Positions 17,781 through 26,675 of a stretch of 64,000 nt of DNA are shown one piece after another. Both the position numbers and the translations under genes were made by a program. Positions within the stretch are counted from its first letter, which is position 1. Every line of letters begins with the position of its first letter. Source of the stretch: Bordetella sp. H567 (GTDB lineage Bacteria > Pseudomonadota > Gammaproteobacteria > Burkholderiales > Burkholderiaceae_B); NCBI RefSeq assembly GCF_001704295.1, contig NZ_CP012334.1:434001-498000 (forward strand). The letters run 5' to 3'. The notes under the pieces are model-generated. The model saw only the letters and a list, made by a program, of their open reading frames with translations. It had not been told where the DNA came from and made no database searches.

Positions 17781-18623
17781 CTACGTCGGCAGCGGCATCG
17801 CCCTGTTCGCGGACCGCCGCTTCAGCCATTGCAGGGCAAGGAAAAGCGCCGTGGTCAGCAAGGTCAGCAAGGTGGAGAGCGCCAGGATCGTCGGGTTGAT
17901 GTCATCGCGGATGCCGCTGAACATCTGTCGAGGAATCGTGGTCTGTCGCGGCCCGGCAAGGAACAGCGTGACCACCACCTCATCGAAAGACACCGCGAAG
18001 GCGAAGATCGCGCCGGTCAGGATGCCGGGTAGCACGAGCGGCAGCGTGATCCGCCGCAGCGTCTGCCAGCGCGATGCGCCCAGGCTGGCGCTGGCCTTGG
18101 CCAGGCGCTGGTCGAAGCCCTTGAGCGTCGCCAGTACCGTCGTGACCACGAATGGCGCTCCCAATAGCGCGTGGGCCAGTATCAGTCCGGCATAGGTTTC
18201 GTCCAGCGCAATGTCGCCGAAGAAAAAATACATGCCGACGGCGACGACCACGATGGGCGTCACGATGGGCGACAGCACCAGCGCGATGATCACGCGGCGT
18301 CCGGGAAAATCGCCGCGATCCAGGCCCAGCGCGCATGGCACGCCAAGTACGGTCGCGAGCGCCGTCGCGGCGGGCGCGATGATGAAGCTGTTGCGCATCG
18401 CGGCCGTCCAGTCGGGTGACGCGAACAGCCCGGCATACCATTTGAGCGAGAACCCGGTAACCGGATAGCCCAGGAAACTGCTTTCGCTGAAGGACAGGGG
18501 AATAATGGCCAGTATGGGCAGCAGCAGGAACAGCAGTACGCCGTACCCGATGCCTCGCAGTACGTAGTACCAGGTTTTTTCCACCAGGGAGGTATAAGGG
18601 GCGAATCGAGGCATGGGTGTCAT
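17781..18623 (-). CDS. ABC transporter permease (PotC-like)
   Basis: A 280-residue inner-membrane permease with six predicted helices and the EAA loop (KASASLGASRWQTLRRITLPLVLPGILTG region) that docks the ATPase. ATG 18623 overlaps the stop of the upstream permease gene by 4 bases (ATGA). It belongs to the spermidine/putrescine and Fe(III)-type group. Together with the neighbouring genes it makes an ABC importer. Confidence 0.92.
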   Translation of the reverse strand: MTPMPRFAPYTSLVEKTWYYVLRGIGYGVLLFLLLPILAIIPLSFSESSFLGYPVTGFSLKWYAGLFASPDWTAAMRNSFIIAPAATALATVLGVPCALGLDRGDFPGRRVIIALVLSPIVTPIVVVAVGMYFFFGDIALDETYAGLILAHALLGAPFVVTTVLATLKGFDQRLAKASASLGASRWQTLRRITLPLVLPGILTGAIFAFAVSFDEVVVTLFLAGPRQTTIPRQMFSGIRDDINPTILALSTLLTLLTTALFLALQWLKRRSANRAMPLPT

Positions 18624-19921
18624 CGCCTCCGACGAAGGTAGAGACCCATGCGGCCGAGCAAACGGATCGCCCCATAGGATGCGGCGGTAGCCGCCAGCAG
18701 CACCGCGCCCAGCGCGCAGGCCAGGCCCCAATTGATTTGCTGATTGGTGAAGTAGGCGACGTAGTAGCTCATGAACTGGTCGCCCGCACCGCCCAGGAAC
18801 GCCGGCGCGATGTAATAGCCCAGCGCCATGATGAAGGCCAGGAGGGCGCCCGCGGACACGCCGGGGACGGTTTGCGGAACGTAGACGCGCCAGAATGCCT
18901 GAAAGGGATGGCTGCCCAATGAAATCGCCGCGCGCTGGTGGGCCGGTGAAATGTCCTTCATGACGCTGTAGATCGGCAGGATCATGACCGGCAGCAGGAT
19001 GTGGGTCATCGAGATATAGACGCCCAGCCGGTTGAACAGCAGGTCCAGCGGCCCGCTGATGAGGTGCAGGGCACCCAGCAGTTTATTGACGGCGCCTTCC
19101 CGCTGCAGCAGCACCATCCACGCGGCAATGCGCACGAGCAGGGATGCCCAGAAAGGGATCAGGATGCCTATCATCACCCAGCCTGCCCTGCGCGCGGGCA
19201 GGGTAGTCAGCCAATAGGCCACGGGATAGCCCAGGAGCAGGCACATCACCGTCACGACGGCGCTGACCTGGAATGTGCGGCCAAGGATGGCCAGGTAGGT
19301 GGCATGCGACGCGGGCGCCCGCCGGATGGCGCCATCGGGCGTCTGCTCCAGGTCCACGGCGGTCAGCAGGAAATTCGCCGTCCATGGCGCGGCCGCGCGC
19401 CCCAATACCTGCCAATACGCCAGCTCTTCCCACCGCTTGTCCGCCCGTGCCAGGACCGCGCGCGCGGTGGCGGGCGACAGGCTGCCTGCATCGATGGCCT
19501 GCCTGGCGGCGCGCGCGCCGCGGTTGAGCATGGCGCGGAAGCCCTGCTGTTCGTATTCCAGGCGCTGCGCCATCCGTCCCAGGGCGCCGCGAGCCTCGAC
19601 CGCCGCGGCCAGGTCGCGTGCGACGCTGTCGTAGACAGCGCCGTCAGGCAATGCGGCGCGATCCCAGGCGCGCAGGACGGCCGCGCTGCGCGGCAGCGCA
19701 TCGCGGACTTCGGGGCTCCAGACCGACAGGGCAAGCACCTTGCCGATGGGCAATAGGAAGAACACGATCATGGACAGCATCAGCGGCGCGATCAGCGCCA
19801 GCGCCATGGCCGTGCGAGCCCGGCTTTCGCGTGCGAGGGCCGCCTTGATCGACCGCGTCGCCGCCGCGTCGAGCGTTGCGGGTGGCGCCATCCGGGGCGC
19901 CGCCGTCGCGATGCGGGACAT
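18620..19921 (-). CDS. ABC transporter permease (PotB-like) with long periplasmic loop
   Basis: A 433-residue permease. After the first helix (TAMALALIAPLMLSMIVFFLL) there is a hydrophilic segment of about 170 residues, then the usual five helices with an EAA loop (ISLGSHPFQAFWRVYVPQTVPG). The insert should be periplasmic. Such enlarged PotB-like permeases occur in some proteobacterial transporters annotated for polyamines. The start at 19921 is 5 bases after the binding-protein stop, so all are one operon. Confidence 0.9.
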   Translation of the reverse strand: MSRIATAAPRMAPPATLDAAATRSIKAALARESRARTAMALALIAPLMLSMIVFFLLPIGKVLALSVWSPEVRDALPRSAAVLRAWDRAALPDGAVYDSVARDLAAAVEARGALGRMAQRLEYEQQGFRAMLNRGARAARQAIDAGSLSPATARAVLARADKRWEELAYWQVLGRAAAPWTANFLLTAVDLEQTPDGAIRRAPASHATYLAILGRTFQVSAVVTVMCLLLGYPVAYWLTTLPARRAGWVMIGILIPFWASLLVRIAAWMVLLQREGAVNKLLGALHLISGPLDLLFNRLGVYISMTHILLPVMILPIYSVMKDISPAHQRAAISLGSHPFQAFWRVYVPQTVPGVSAGALLAFIMALGYYIAPAFLGGAGDQFMSYYVAYFTNQQINWGLACALGAVLLAATAASYGAIRLLGRMGLYLRRRR

Positions 19922-19926
19922 GGCGC

Positions 19927-20964
19927 TTATCGCGCGGCCCAGGCGGCAAAGCGCTGGTCCAGGTCGTCGCCGTGCTCGTTCCAGAATTCCGCGTTCTGTA
20001 TCAGCGCGGTCTTCAGGTTCTCCGGGGCGTTGGGCATCGATTCCAGTTGTTCCGGTGTCATCTGCTTGAAGGCATCGAGGTTGACCGGCCCGTTCGGATA
20101 AATGGTGACGAAGGTCTTCTGCGGCTCCGCCTGTAGCGTGTAGGCGATGTATTTCTGGGCCAGCGCCTTGTCGGGCGCGCCCTTGGGAATGACCCAGTAA
20201 TCGAGGTCGGAGAGCGTCTGCCGCCACACGATGCCGATATTCGCGCCCTCGGTCATCGCCGTGCGTACACGCCCGCCGAAGGAGGTCGTCATGGCCACGT
20301 CGCCGGCCGCCACGATCTGCGCGGCCTGCGCGCCGGCGGTCCACCACTGGATATAGGGCTTGAGTTTGTCCAGCTGCTTGAAGGCGCGATCGACGCCGGC
20401 GGGCGTTGCCAGCAGGGCATAGACGTCCTTGGGCGCCACGCCGTCGGCCATCAGCGCGAACTCCAGGGTGCCCCGCGCGCTCTTGCGCAGGCCGCGCTTG
20501 CCGGGGAATTTGCCGACGTCCCAGAAGTCCTGCCAGCCGCTCGGCGTGCTCTTGACCAGTCCCTTGTTGTAGGCCAGGACGGTCGCCCATACGAAGAAGC
20601 CGGCGCCGCACTCCGTCACCGCCTGCGGCAGGTACCGCGACTTGCCGCCCAGCGCGTTCCAGTCCAGCGGCTCGTAAAGTCCCTGGTCGCAGCCGCGCGT
20701 GACGTCCGCCGATTCGACTTCGACGACGTCCCAGGTGACGCGGCCTGCATCCACCATGGCCTTCACCTTGGCCTGCTCGCCCGCGTATTCGACCACCGTC
20801 ACCGGAATGCCCGCGGATTGGGTGAACGGCTCCACGAACGCCTTGCGTTGCGCCGCGCCGTTGGCGCCGCCGTAATTGACGACGGTGAGCGAGCCGGCCG
20901 CATGCGCCGTGATGGCGGTCATGGCGGCCAGCAGGCCGGTGGCGATCTGGGTATTCAGCTTCAT
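19927..20964 (-). CDS. ABC transporter periplasmic binding protein (PotD-like)
   Basis: A 345-residue protein with a signal peptide ending near AITAHA-A (residues 1-22). It has the extracellular-solute-binding family features LTVVNYGGANGAAQRKAFVEPF and YAGEQAKVKAMVDAGRVTWDVVEVES. Closest type by pattern is the putrescine/spermidine-like group. The true ligand is unknown; the divergent leu-like enzymes suggest it may be an organic acid rather than a polyamine. Confidence 0.9.
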   Translation of the reverse strand: MKLNTQIATGLLAAMTAITAHAAGSLTVVNYGGANGAAQRKAFVEPFTQSAGIPVTVVEYAGEQAKVKAMVDAGRVTWDVVEVESADVTRGCDQGLYEPLDWNALGGKSRYLPQAVTECGAGFFVWATVLAYNKGLVKSTPSGWQDFWDVGKFPGKRGLRKSARGTLEFALMADGVAPKDVYALLATPAGVDRAFKQLDKLKPYIQWWTAGAQAAQIVAAGDVAMTTSFGGRVRTAMTEGANIGIVWRQTLSDLDYWVIPKGAPDKALAQKYIAYTLQAEPQKTFVTIYPNGPVNLDAFKQMTPEQLESMPNAPENLKTALIQNAEFWNEHGDDLDQRFAAWAAR

Positions 20965-20996
20965 GGAGATCTCCTCGATTCGCGAAGGGCGGTGCC

Positions 20997-21016
20997 AGGG
21001 CCTGTTAACAGGCCCT
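20997..21016. repeat. 20-bp perfect palindrome containing the shared stop-codon repeat
   Basis: AGGGCCTGTTAACAGGCCCT, a perfect palindrome between the ABC ATPase gene and the binding-protein gene. Read on the minus strand, 21003-21017 is TAGGGCCTGTTAACA, whose TAG is the ATPase stop codon. The same 15-mer recurs at 42787-42801 at another stop codon. No T tract follows, so it is not a standard terminator, though it could make an RNA hairpin. Confidence 0.7.
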
Positions 21017-22112
21017 AGGGGAATATCCGGACGTGCGGCGTATCGAAGCCGAGTTCGACAGGCTGGCCGGGCTGGAAGTGGCGCAGGCAGGGGTCGTCCA
21101 GCGTGACCTTGATGAAGCAGGTCGCGCCCGCCTCCTGTCCCAGCGTGCACTGCAGGCGGAAGTGGTCGCCGTGATAGATCAAGCCCATCGCGCGTGCCCG
21201 GATCCGGTTGGCCGCGGGCGCAGCGGCGTCCAGCACGGCGATGCGTTCGGGCCGGATGCAGGCGTAGGCCGGCGAGCCGGCCGGCAAGGGGGCGTCGGCG
21301 ATGCCCTGTATGCGGGTGCCGTCCGGTAGCGCGACTTCGCATACCTGGCCGTTGCCGCCGGTGACCACGCCGCAGAACTGGTTGCTGTCACCCACGAAGT
21401 TCGCCACGATGCGGTTGGACGGGGTTTCGTACAGGCTGCGGACTTCGTCGATCTGCTGGATGCGGCCGCCCTCGAAGATGGCCACGCGGTCCGACAGGGT
21501 CAATGCTTCGCTCTGGTCGTGCGTCACGTAGACCACGGTCAGGTTCAGCCGGCGATGCAGTTCCTTGATCTCCAGCTGCATGTGCTCACGCAGGCGTTTA
21601 TCCAGCGCGCCCAGGGGTTCGTCCATCAGCACCAGCGGCGGATCGAAGATCAGCGCGCGGGCGAGCGCGATACGTTGCTGCTGCCCGCCGGACAGTTGCG
21701 CCGGGCGACGCTGCGCATAGGCATTCATGCGCACCATATCCAGGGCGGCGTCCACGCGCCGGGCGATGGCGGCCTTGTCGAGGCGGCGGATGCTGAGCGG
21801 ATAGGCGACGTTCTCCCATACGGTCATATGCGGGAACAGCGCATAGCTTTGAAAGACCACGCCGATCTCGCGCTTGTGCGGCGGGATGCGATTGATCACG
21901 CGTCCGTCCAGCGATATTTCGCCGTGCGTGGGGTATTCGAAGCCGGCCAGCATCATCAGGCAGGTGGTCTTGCCGGATCCGGAGGGGCCAAGCAGCGTCA
22001 GGAATTCGCCGCGGCGGATGTCCAGATCCAGGTCCTTGACCACGTACTGTTCGCCGTCATAGCTCTTGTCGACGGCGCGGAAGCTGACGAGTACGTCGTC
22101 CGAGCGTGCCAT
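21015..22112 (-). CDS. ABC transporter ATP-binding protein (PotA-like)
   Basis: A 365-residue importer ATPase. Walker A is GPSGSGKTT, the Q-loop is VVFQSYALFPH, the signature is LSGGQQQRIALARAL, Walker B is LVLMDEP, and the switch histidine lies in YVTHDQSEA. A C-terminal TOBE domain (about 280-365) follows. It is the first gene of the leftward importer operon (ATPase, binding protein, two permeases), divergent from leuC. Its stop codon is part of a palindromic repeat. Confidence 0.95.
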   Translation of the reverse strand: MARSDDVLVSFRAVDKSYDGEQYVVKDLDLDIRRGEFLTLLGPSGSGKTTCLMMLAGFEYPTHGEISLDGRVINRIPPHKREIGVVFQSYALFPHMTVWENVAYPLSIRRLDKAAIARRVDAALDMVRMNAYAQRRPAQLSGGQQQRIALARALIFDPPLVLMDEPLGALDKRLREHMQLEIKELHRRLNLTVVYVTHDQSEALTLSDRVAIFEGGRIQQIDEVRSLYETPSNRIVANFVGDSNQFCGVVTGGNGQVCEVALPDGTRIQGIADAPLPAGSPAYACIRPERIAVLDAAAPAANRIRARAMGLIYHGDHFRLQCTLGQEAGATCFIKVTLDDPCLRHFQPGQPVELGFDTPHVRIFP

Positions 22113-22379
22113 TTTTCCCCCTGGCATGTCCTTGTTTGGCCGGTGAGTGTGGGCGGCACGATGCTGCCGCCGCCCGGGCTCCCGATCCAGAATGAGCAAA
22201 ACATTACCGGGGTGCGCGCGCCGCTACAACTCGTTGATGGGAACGCCGGATTCGTCAATGACGATGCCAGGGGATCCATCGTCGTTGACGCCGCCGGCTT
22301 GCCGATCCACGAATTTACGCGCCGCAAACCCCTGCCTAAACTGGCCGCCGTACTCGCAACACTCAGGAGATGGTGCCGT

Positions 22380-23810
22380 ATGCCCGCCGATGCCCGGCTA
22401 CCCCTTACGCTGTTCGACAAGCTGTGGCACGCGCACGTCGTCCACGAGCGCGAGGACGGCCAGACGCTGCTGTACATAGACCGGCACTATGTGGGTGACG
22501 ATCTCCCCATCGAGACTTTCCGCTCCCTGGGGCGACGGCGGATTCCGATACGCCGCCCTGAAACCATCGTCGCGTCGCCGGACCACTATGCGCCCACGTC
22601 GGGCGCGCGCATGGCCGACGTGGTGGACGACCCGCGGCGCGCCATGATCGAGGAATTGCACAGCCAAGCCCGGGCGGCGGGGTTCATGCACTTCGGCCTG
22701 GGGGATGCGCGGCAGGGTATTGTCCACGTGGTCGGGCCGGAGCAGGGCCTGACGCTGCCTGGCATGACGGTGGTGTGCGGCGACAGCCATACCGCCACGC
22801 ATGGGGCGTTGGGCTGCTTCGCGCTGGGCATCGGCGCTTCCGAGGTCGCCCACGTGCTGGCCACGCAGACACTCTGGCAGCGCAAGCCTCGCACCATGCG
22901 CGTGCGGCTGGACGGCGTCCTGCCCTTTGGCGTGACGGCCAAGGACATGATCATGGCCGTGATCCGGCGTATCGGCAGCGCGGGCGCGTCCGGGCACGTC
23001 ATCGAATACCAGGGGCAGGCGGTCCGCGCCTTGTCCATGGAAGGGCGCATGACGCTCTGCAATATGTCGATCGAGGCGGGCGCCCGGGCCGGCCTCGTGG
23101 CGCCGGATGACACGACGCTCGCCTATTTGCAAGGGCGTCCCTACGCGCCGGCGGGCCGTGAATGGGACGCCATGGTGGCGCGCAGCGGGCAGCTGCACAG
23201 CGACGCCGACGCCTGCTTCGACCGCGAAATCACCGTCGATGTATCGGACTTGGCGCCCATGGTGTCCTGGGGGACGTCGCCCGCGCAGGCGGTGACGGTG
23301 CACGAGCGCATCCCGCTGGCCGACGACGTGGAGCCCGGCGACGCGCGAGCGCGATTCGTGGAAGCCCTGCGTTATATGGACTTGCAGCCGGGCAGCGACG
23401 TCCTGGGCGTGGCCGTGGACCGCGTGTTCATCGGTTCGTGCACGAACGGCCGTATCGAGGACCTGCGCCTGGCCGCCAGCATCGTGCAGGGACGGCGCGC
23501 CCGGGTGCCGACGCTGGTGGTGCCGGGATCGGGCCAGGTCCGGCAGCAGGCCGAAATGGAAGGCCTGGACGGCATCTTCCTCCGGGCGGGCATGCAGTGG
23601 GGGCAGCCGGGCTGTTCGATGTGCCTGGCCATCAACGGCGATGCCGGCCGTCCGGGCGAACGCTGCGTTTCCACCACCAATCGCAACTTCGTCGGCCGCC
23701 AAGGCCGCGGCGTGCGCACCCATCTGGTCAATCCGGGCATGGCGGCCGCGGCCGCGCTGCACGGGCATATCGTGGATTATCGGGACGACCTGGAAAATGC
23801 AGCCCTTTAA
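22380..23810 (+). CDS. leuC: 3-isopropylmalate dehydratase large subunit-like protein
   Basis: A 476-residue aconitase-superfamily subunit. The three 4Fe-4S ligand cysteines are present (GSCTNGRIEDL and PGCSMC), as are LTLFDKLWHAHVV, VCGDSHTATHG and the C-terminal GRQGRG. The segment after LLYIDRH is unusual: biosynthetic LeuC has HLVHEVTSPQAF, here it reads HYVGDDLPIETF and is followed by a longer, arginine-rich stretch. That region contacts substrate, so the enzyme may use a 2-alkylmalate other than isopropylmalate. ATG 22380 follows AGGAG. First gene of leuC-leuD-leuB. Confidence 0.88.
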   Translation: MPADARLPLTLFDKLWHAHVVHEREDGQTLLYIDRHYVGDDLPIETFRSLGRRRIPIRRPETIVASPDHYAPTSGARMADVVDDPRRAMIEELHSQARAAGFMHFGLGDARQGIVHVVGPEQGLTLPGMTVVCGDSHTATHGALGCFALGIGASEVAHVLATQTLWQRKPRTMRVRLDGVLPFGVTAKDMIMAVIRRIGSAGASGHVIEYQGQAVRALSMEGRMTLCNMSIEAGARAGLVAPDDTTLAYLQGRPYAPAGREWDAMVARSGQLHSDADACFDREITVDVSDLAPMVSWGTSPAQAVTVHERIPLADDVEPGDARARFVEALRYMDLQPGSDVLGVAVDRVFIGSCTNGRIEDLRLAASIVQGRRARVPTLVVPGSGQVRQQAEMEGLDGIFLRAGMQWGQPGCSMCLAINGDAGRPGERCVSTTNRNFVGRQGRGVRTHLVNPGMAAAAALHGHIVDYRDDLENAAL

Positions 23811-24399
23811 CGTCCTGCGCGCACGGGCCGTCCCCATGGCCGGGCGCGACATCAATACCGATCAGATCGTCCCCGCCAGGTTCATGCATCTTCCGCGCGA
23901 GGATTACGGAAGATACTGCTTTCACGATCTGCGCTTCGATGCGGACGGGCGGCAGGTTCCGCATTTCGTGTTGAACCGGGACGTCCATCGGGGCGCCTCC
24001 ATCCTGCTGGCGGACCGTAACTTCGGCTGCGGCTCGTCGCGCGAGCATGCGGTCTATACCCTGTTCGATTTCGGCTTCCGTGCCATCCTGGCGCCCAGCT
24101 TCGGCGACATCTTCCGCATCAATTGCCACAAGAACGGGCTGCTCGCGGTGGAGATCCCCGACGATGCCGCACGTGTATGGCGCGAGGCCGCCGAGCGCGT
24201 GCCCGCATCGCTCTTCACCGTGGATCTCCCCGGGCAGGTCGTGACCGGGCCCGATGGCACGCAGGTCCCGTTCGATATCGATCCCTTCAGCAAGAACTGC
24301 CTGGTCCAGGGCATCGACGAGATCGACTTTACCCTGGGGCTGGCCCCGCATATCGACCGCTTCGAAGATCGCCGGCGCAAATCCTCACCTACTTCCTGA
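23797..24399 (+). CDS. leuD: 3-isopropylmalate dehydratase small subunit-like protein
   Basis: The 200-residue swivel-domain partner of the LeuC-like subunit. Family landmarks are [42 protein letters not shown] and a C-terminal acidic segment. It overlaps the leuC gene by 14 bases, which suggests translational coupling and a stable 1:1 complex. The pair hydrates or isomerises a 2-hydroxy dicarboxylate by analogy; the exact substrate is not established. Confidence 0.9.
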   Translation: MQPFNVLRARAVPMAGRDINTDQIVPARFMHLPREDYGRYCFHDLRFDADGRQVPHFVLNRDVHRGASILLADRNFGCGSSREHAVYTLFDFGFRAILAPSFGDIFRINCHKNGLLAVEIPDDAARVWREAAERVPASLFTVDLPGQVVTGPDGTQVPFDIDPFSKNCLVQGIDEIDFTLGLAPHIDRFEDRRRKSSPTS

Positions 24400-24403
24400 A
24401 CCC

Positions 24404-25480
24404 ATGAAAATCGCAATCCTCCCCGGAGACGGCATCGGCCCCGAAGTCACGCGCCAGGCCGTCAAGATCCTGGACGTGCTGGCCGCGGAAGGCCTGCGCT
24501 TCGAACGCGAAGAAGCGCTGATCGGCGGCTGCGCGTACGAGGCGACGGGCCACCCGCTGCCGGATGCCACGCTGGCGTTGGCCCGACGCGCCGACGCCAT
24601 CCTGTTCGGCGCCGAGGGCGGCTTCCAGTACGAAACGCTGCCACGCGGCCTGCGTCCCGGCGATGCGCTGCTGGCCGTGCGCAAGCAGCTGGATCTGTAC
24701 GCCAACTACCGGCCTATCGTCACGTTCGATGCCTTGCTGGATGCGTCGCCGTTCAAGCGCGAGTGGGTACAGGGCCTGGATATCCTTTTGATCCGGGAGC
24801 TGACCTCGGATCTTTATTTCGGCGAACCGCGCGGCATCGAAATGCGCGATGGCCTGCGGGTCGGCACGAATACGATGTACTACGATGAACGGGAGATCGC
24901 CCGCGTCGCGCATACCGCGTTCCAGACGGCGCGTCGCCGCCACCACAAGCTTTGCTCGGTGGATAAGGCCAACGTCCTGGAAGCCATGGAGCTGTGGCGC
25001 ACGGTCGTCGACGAAGTGGCCGTCGGCTATCCGGATGTGCAGCTGACCCACCTTTATGTCGATGCGGCCGCGATGGCGCTGGTGCGGGATCCTCGTCAAT
25101 TCGATGTCATTGTCACGGGCAATCTGTTCGGCGACATCCTTTCCGACGAAGCGTCCATGTTGACCGGATCACTGGGCATGCTGCCTTCCGCCTCGATCAA
25201 TGCGCAAGGCAAGGGCTTGTTCGAGCCGGTACATGGCTGCGCGCCGGACATCGCCAACCAGGATATCGCCAATCCCCTGGCATCGATACTCTCCGCCGCG
25301 ATGATGCTGCGCCAGGGCTTGAACCAGCCCGGCGCGGCCGACCGTGTCGAGGCAGCGGTGCGGAAGGTGCTGGCGGACGGATTGCGCACGCGCGATATCG
25401 CCCAGCCCGGGACGGAAATCGTCGGTACGGAGGCCATGGGCGACGCGGTTGCCGCGGCGCTGCGGGCCAACGCGCAATAG
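24404..25480 (+). CDS. leuB: 3-isopropylmalate dehydrogenase-like protein
   Basis: A 358-residue beta-decarboxylating dehydrogenase. It starts [15 protein letters not shown] and has the substrate arginine region ([15 protein letters not shown]), [45 protein letters not shown] and [11 protein letters not shown]. LeuB usually has RELTGG; here RELTSD. The start is 4 bases after leuD. By analogy it oxidises and decarboxylates the LeuCD product with NAD. Its 3' end is 4 bases from the convergent LysR gene. Confidence 0.92.
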   Translation: MKIAILPGDGIGPEVTRQAVKILDVLAAEGLRFEREEALIGGCAYEATGHPLPDATLALARRADAILFGAEGGFQYETLPRGLRPGDALLAVRKQLDLYANYRPIVTFDALLDASPFKREWVQGLDILLIRELTSDLYFGEPRGIEMRDGLRVGTNTMYYDEREIARVAHTAFQTARRRHHKLCSVDKANVLEAMELWRTVVDEVAVGYPDVQLTHLYVDAAAMALVRDPRQFDVIVTGNLFGDILSDEASMLTGSLGMLPSASINAQGKGLFEPVHGCAPDIANQDIANPLASILSAAMMLRQGLNQPGAADRVEAAVRKVLADGLRTRDIAQPGTEIVGTEAMGDAVAAALRANAQ

Positions 25481-25484
25481 CGAA

Positions 25485-26465
25485 TCAGCCTTGCGCCGGC
25501 GACGCCACATGGCTCGCCGCGCACGACAGGAAGTGCTCCATCAGCAGCCGCGTGGCCATCGGCAGATGTTCCGCCTGCCGGGTGCATATCTTGTATTGCC
25601 GCGTTGCCCAGGGCTCGTCCAGGGGCACCAGGGCCAGACGCATGGCAGACTGCATGCGTTGGGAGAAGCTGTCCGGAATGATCGCCAGACCGAAGCCCGC
25701 CAGCGTCATGCTGCATGCGGCGTCGTAGCCGCCCACGCGGATGCGGCTGCGCAGCACCATTTCCAGTTCGTTGGCTTCGCGCAGCAGCAGGGCCTGCATC
25801 GAGCTGTTGGCCTCCTGCTCGATGATCTCGAATTCCAGCACTTCGTGATAGCGCACCGAGGCGCGCGGGGCCAGTTCGTGGTCGCAGGGCATGGCGACCA
25901 TCAGCCGGTCCGAATAGCAGGGCACCGCATGCAGGTCATGCGTGGGCAGGTTGCCCCAGAAGATGCCGATGTCGGTGGCGTTTTCCTGCACCAGCGGGAT
26001 CACCGCGGTGCTGACTTCCGCTTTCAGGTCGATGCGTATCTGCGGATACTGCTGCGTGAAGGAACTGAGCGCCTCCGGGACGAAGCGGTAGAGCGCGGAT
26101 TCGCTGGTGGCGATGCGGACATGGCCACGGGCACCCGCGGAGAAATCCCCGATGTGGGCTTCCAGCTGCGCCATGTCGCGCAGGATCGCGCGGGCATGTT
26201 GAAGAAAGGCCTCTCCCGCCGGGGTGGGGCTGATCCCCTTGCGGTGCCGGGACAGCAATTGCGCCTGGGTGGCATGCTCCAGATCGGCGATGCGCTTGCT
26301 GGCGGCTGACGGCGCGATGAATTCGCGCTGCGCCGCCTTGGCGATGCTTTGCTCCTCCACCGTCGCGACGAACAGCTTCAGGGTGACGAAATCCAGGCGG
26401 GAAGACAGGTTCATGGGCCACCGCGGCGGGGCCTTGCTCCTGTTCGCTGTGCCTTCCGTCGACAT
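25485..26465 (-). CDS. LysR-family transcriptional regulator, likely of the leu-like cluster
   Basis: A 326-residue regulator with an N-terminal winged helix-turn-helix (about 25-85; SIAKAAQREFIAPSAASKRIADLE) and a periplasmic-binding-like effector domain. The first 18 residues precede the usual LysR start. It belongs to the same subgroup as the regulator at 37747-38649 (both have AAQREFIAPSAASKR / AAEREHIAAAAVSKR-type helices). It is convergent with leuB. Confidence 0.9.
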   Translation of the reverse strand: MSTEGTANRSKAPPRWPMNLSSRLDFVTLKLFVATVEEQSIAKAAQREFIAPSAASKRIADLEHATQAQLLSRHRKGISPTPAGEAFLQHARAILRDMAQLEAHIGDFSAGARGHVRIATSESALYRFVPEALSSFTQQYPQIRIDLKAEVSTAVIPLVQENATDIGIFWGNLPTHDLHAVPCYSDRLMVAMPCDHELAPRASVRYHEVLEFEIIEQEANSSMQALLLREANELEMVLRSRIRVGGYDAACSMTLAGFGLAIIPDSFSQRMQSAMRLALVPLDEPWATRQYKICTRQAEHLPMATRLLMEHFLSCAASHVASPAQG

Positions 26466-26675
26466 GATGTACTCCTGTATCCGGCCAGCGGTTTCCCGTG
26501 CTGGCATCCCGCAAGGATACAGAGCCGGGCAGGGCCGCTCAACGCGGGGCTTCCCGTACCCGGCTGGCATACAATTCGGCCCGCTACTCAAGTGTGGATG
26601 CGCGGTATGCGCCCCACACACGCCTTTCCGTTCGCAAATTGCGCGCGGGGGGTGGCTTACTGACAGGAGCCTGGA

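Noticed and set aside
20997-21016. The palindrome as a rho-independent terminator
   Set aside because: The stem is strong, but no T run follows in either direction.
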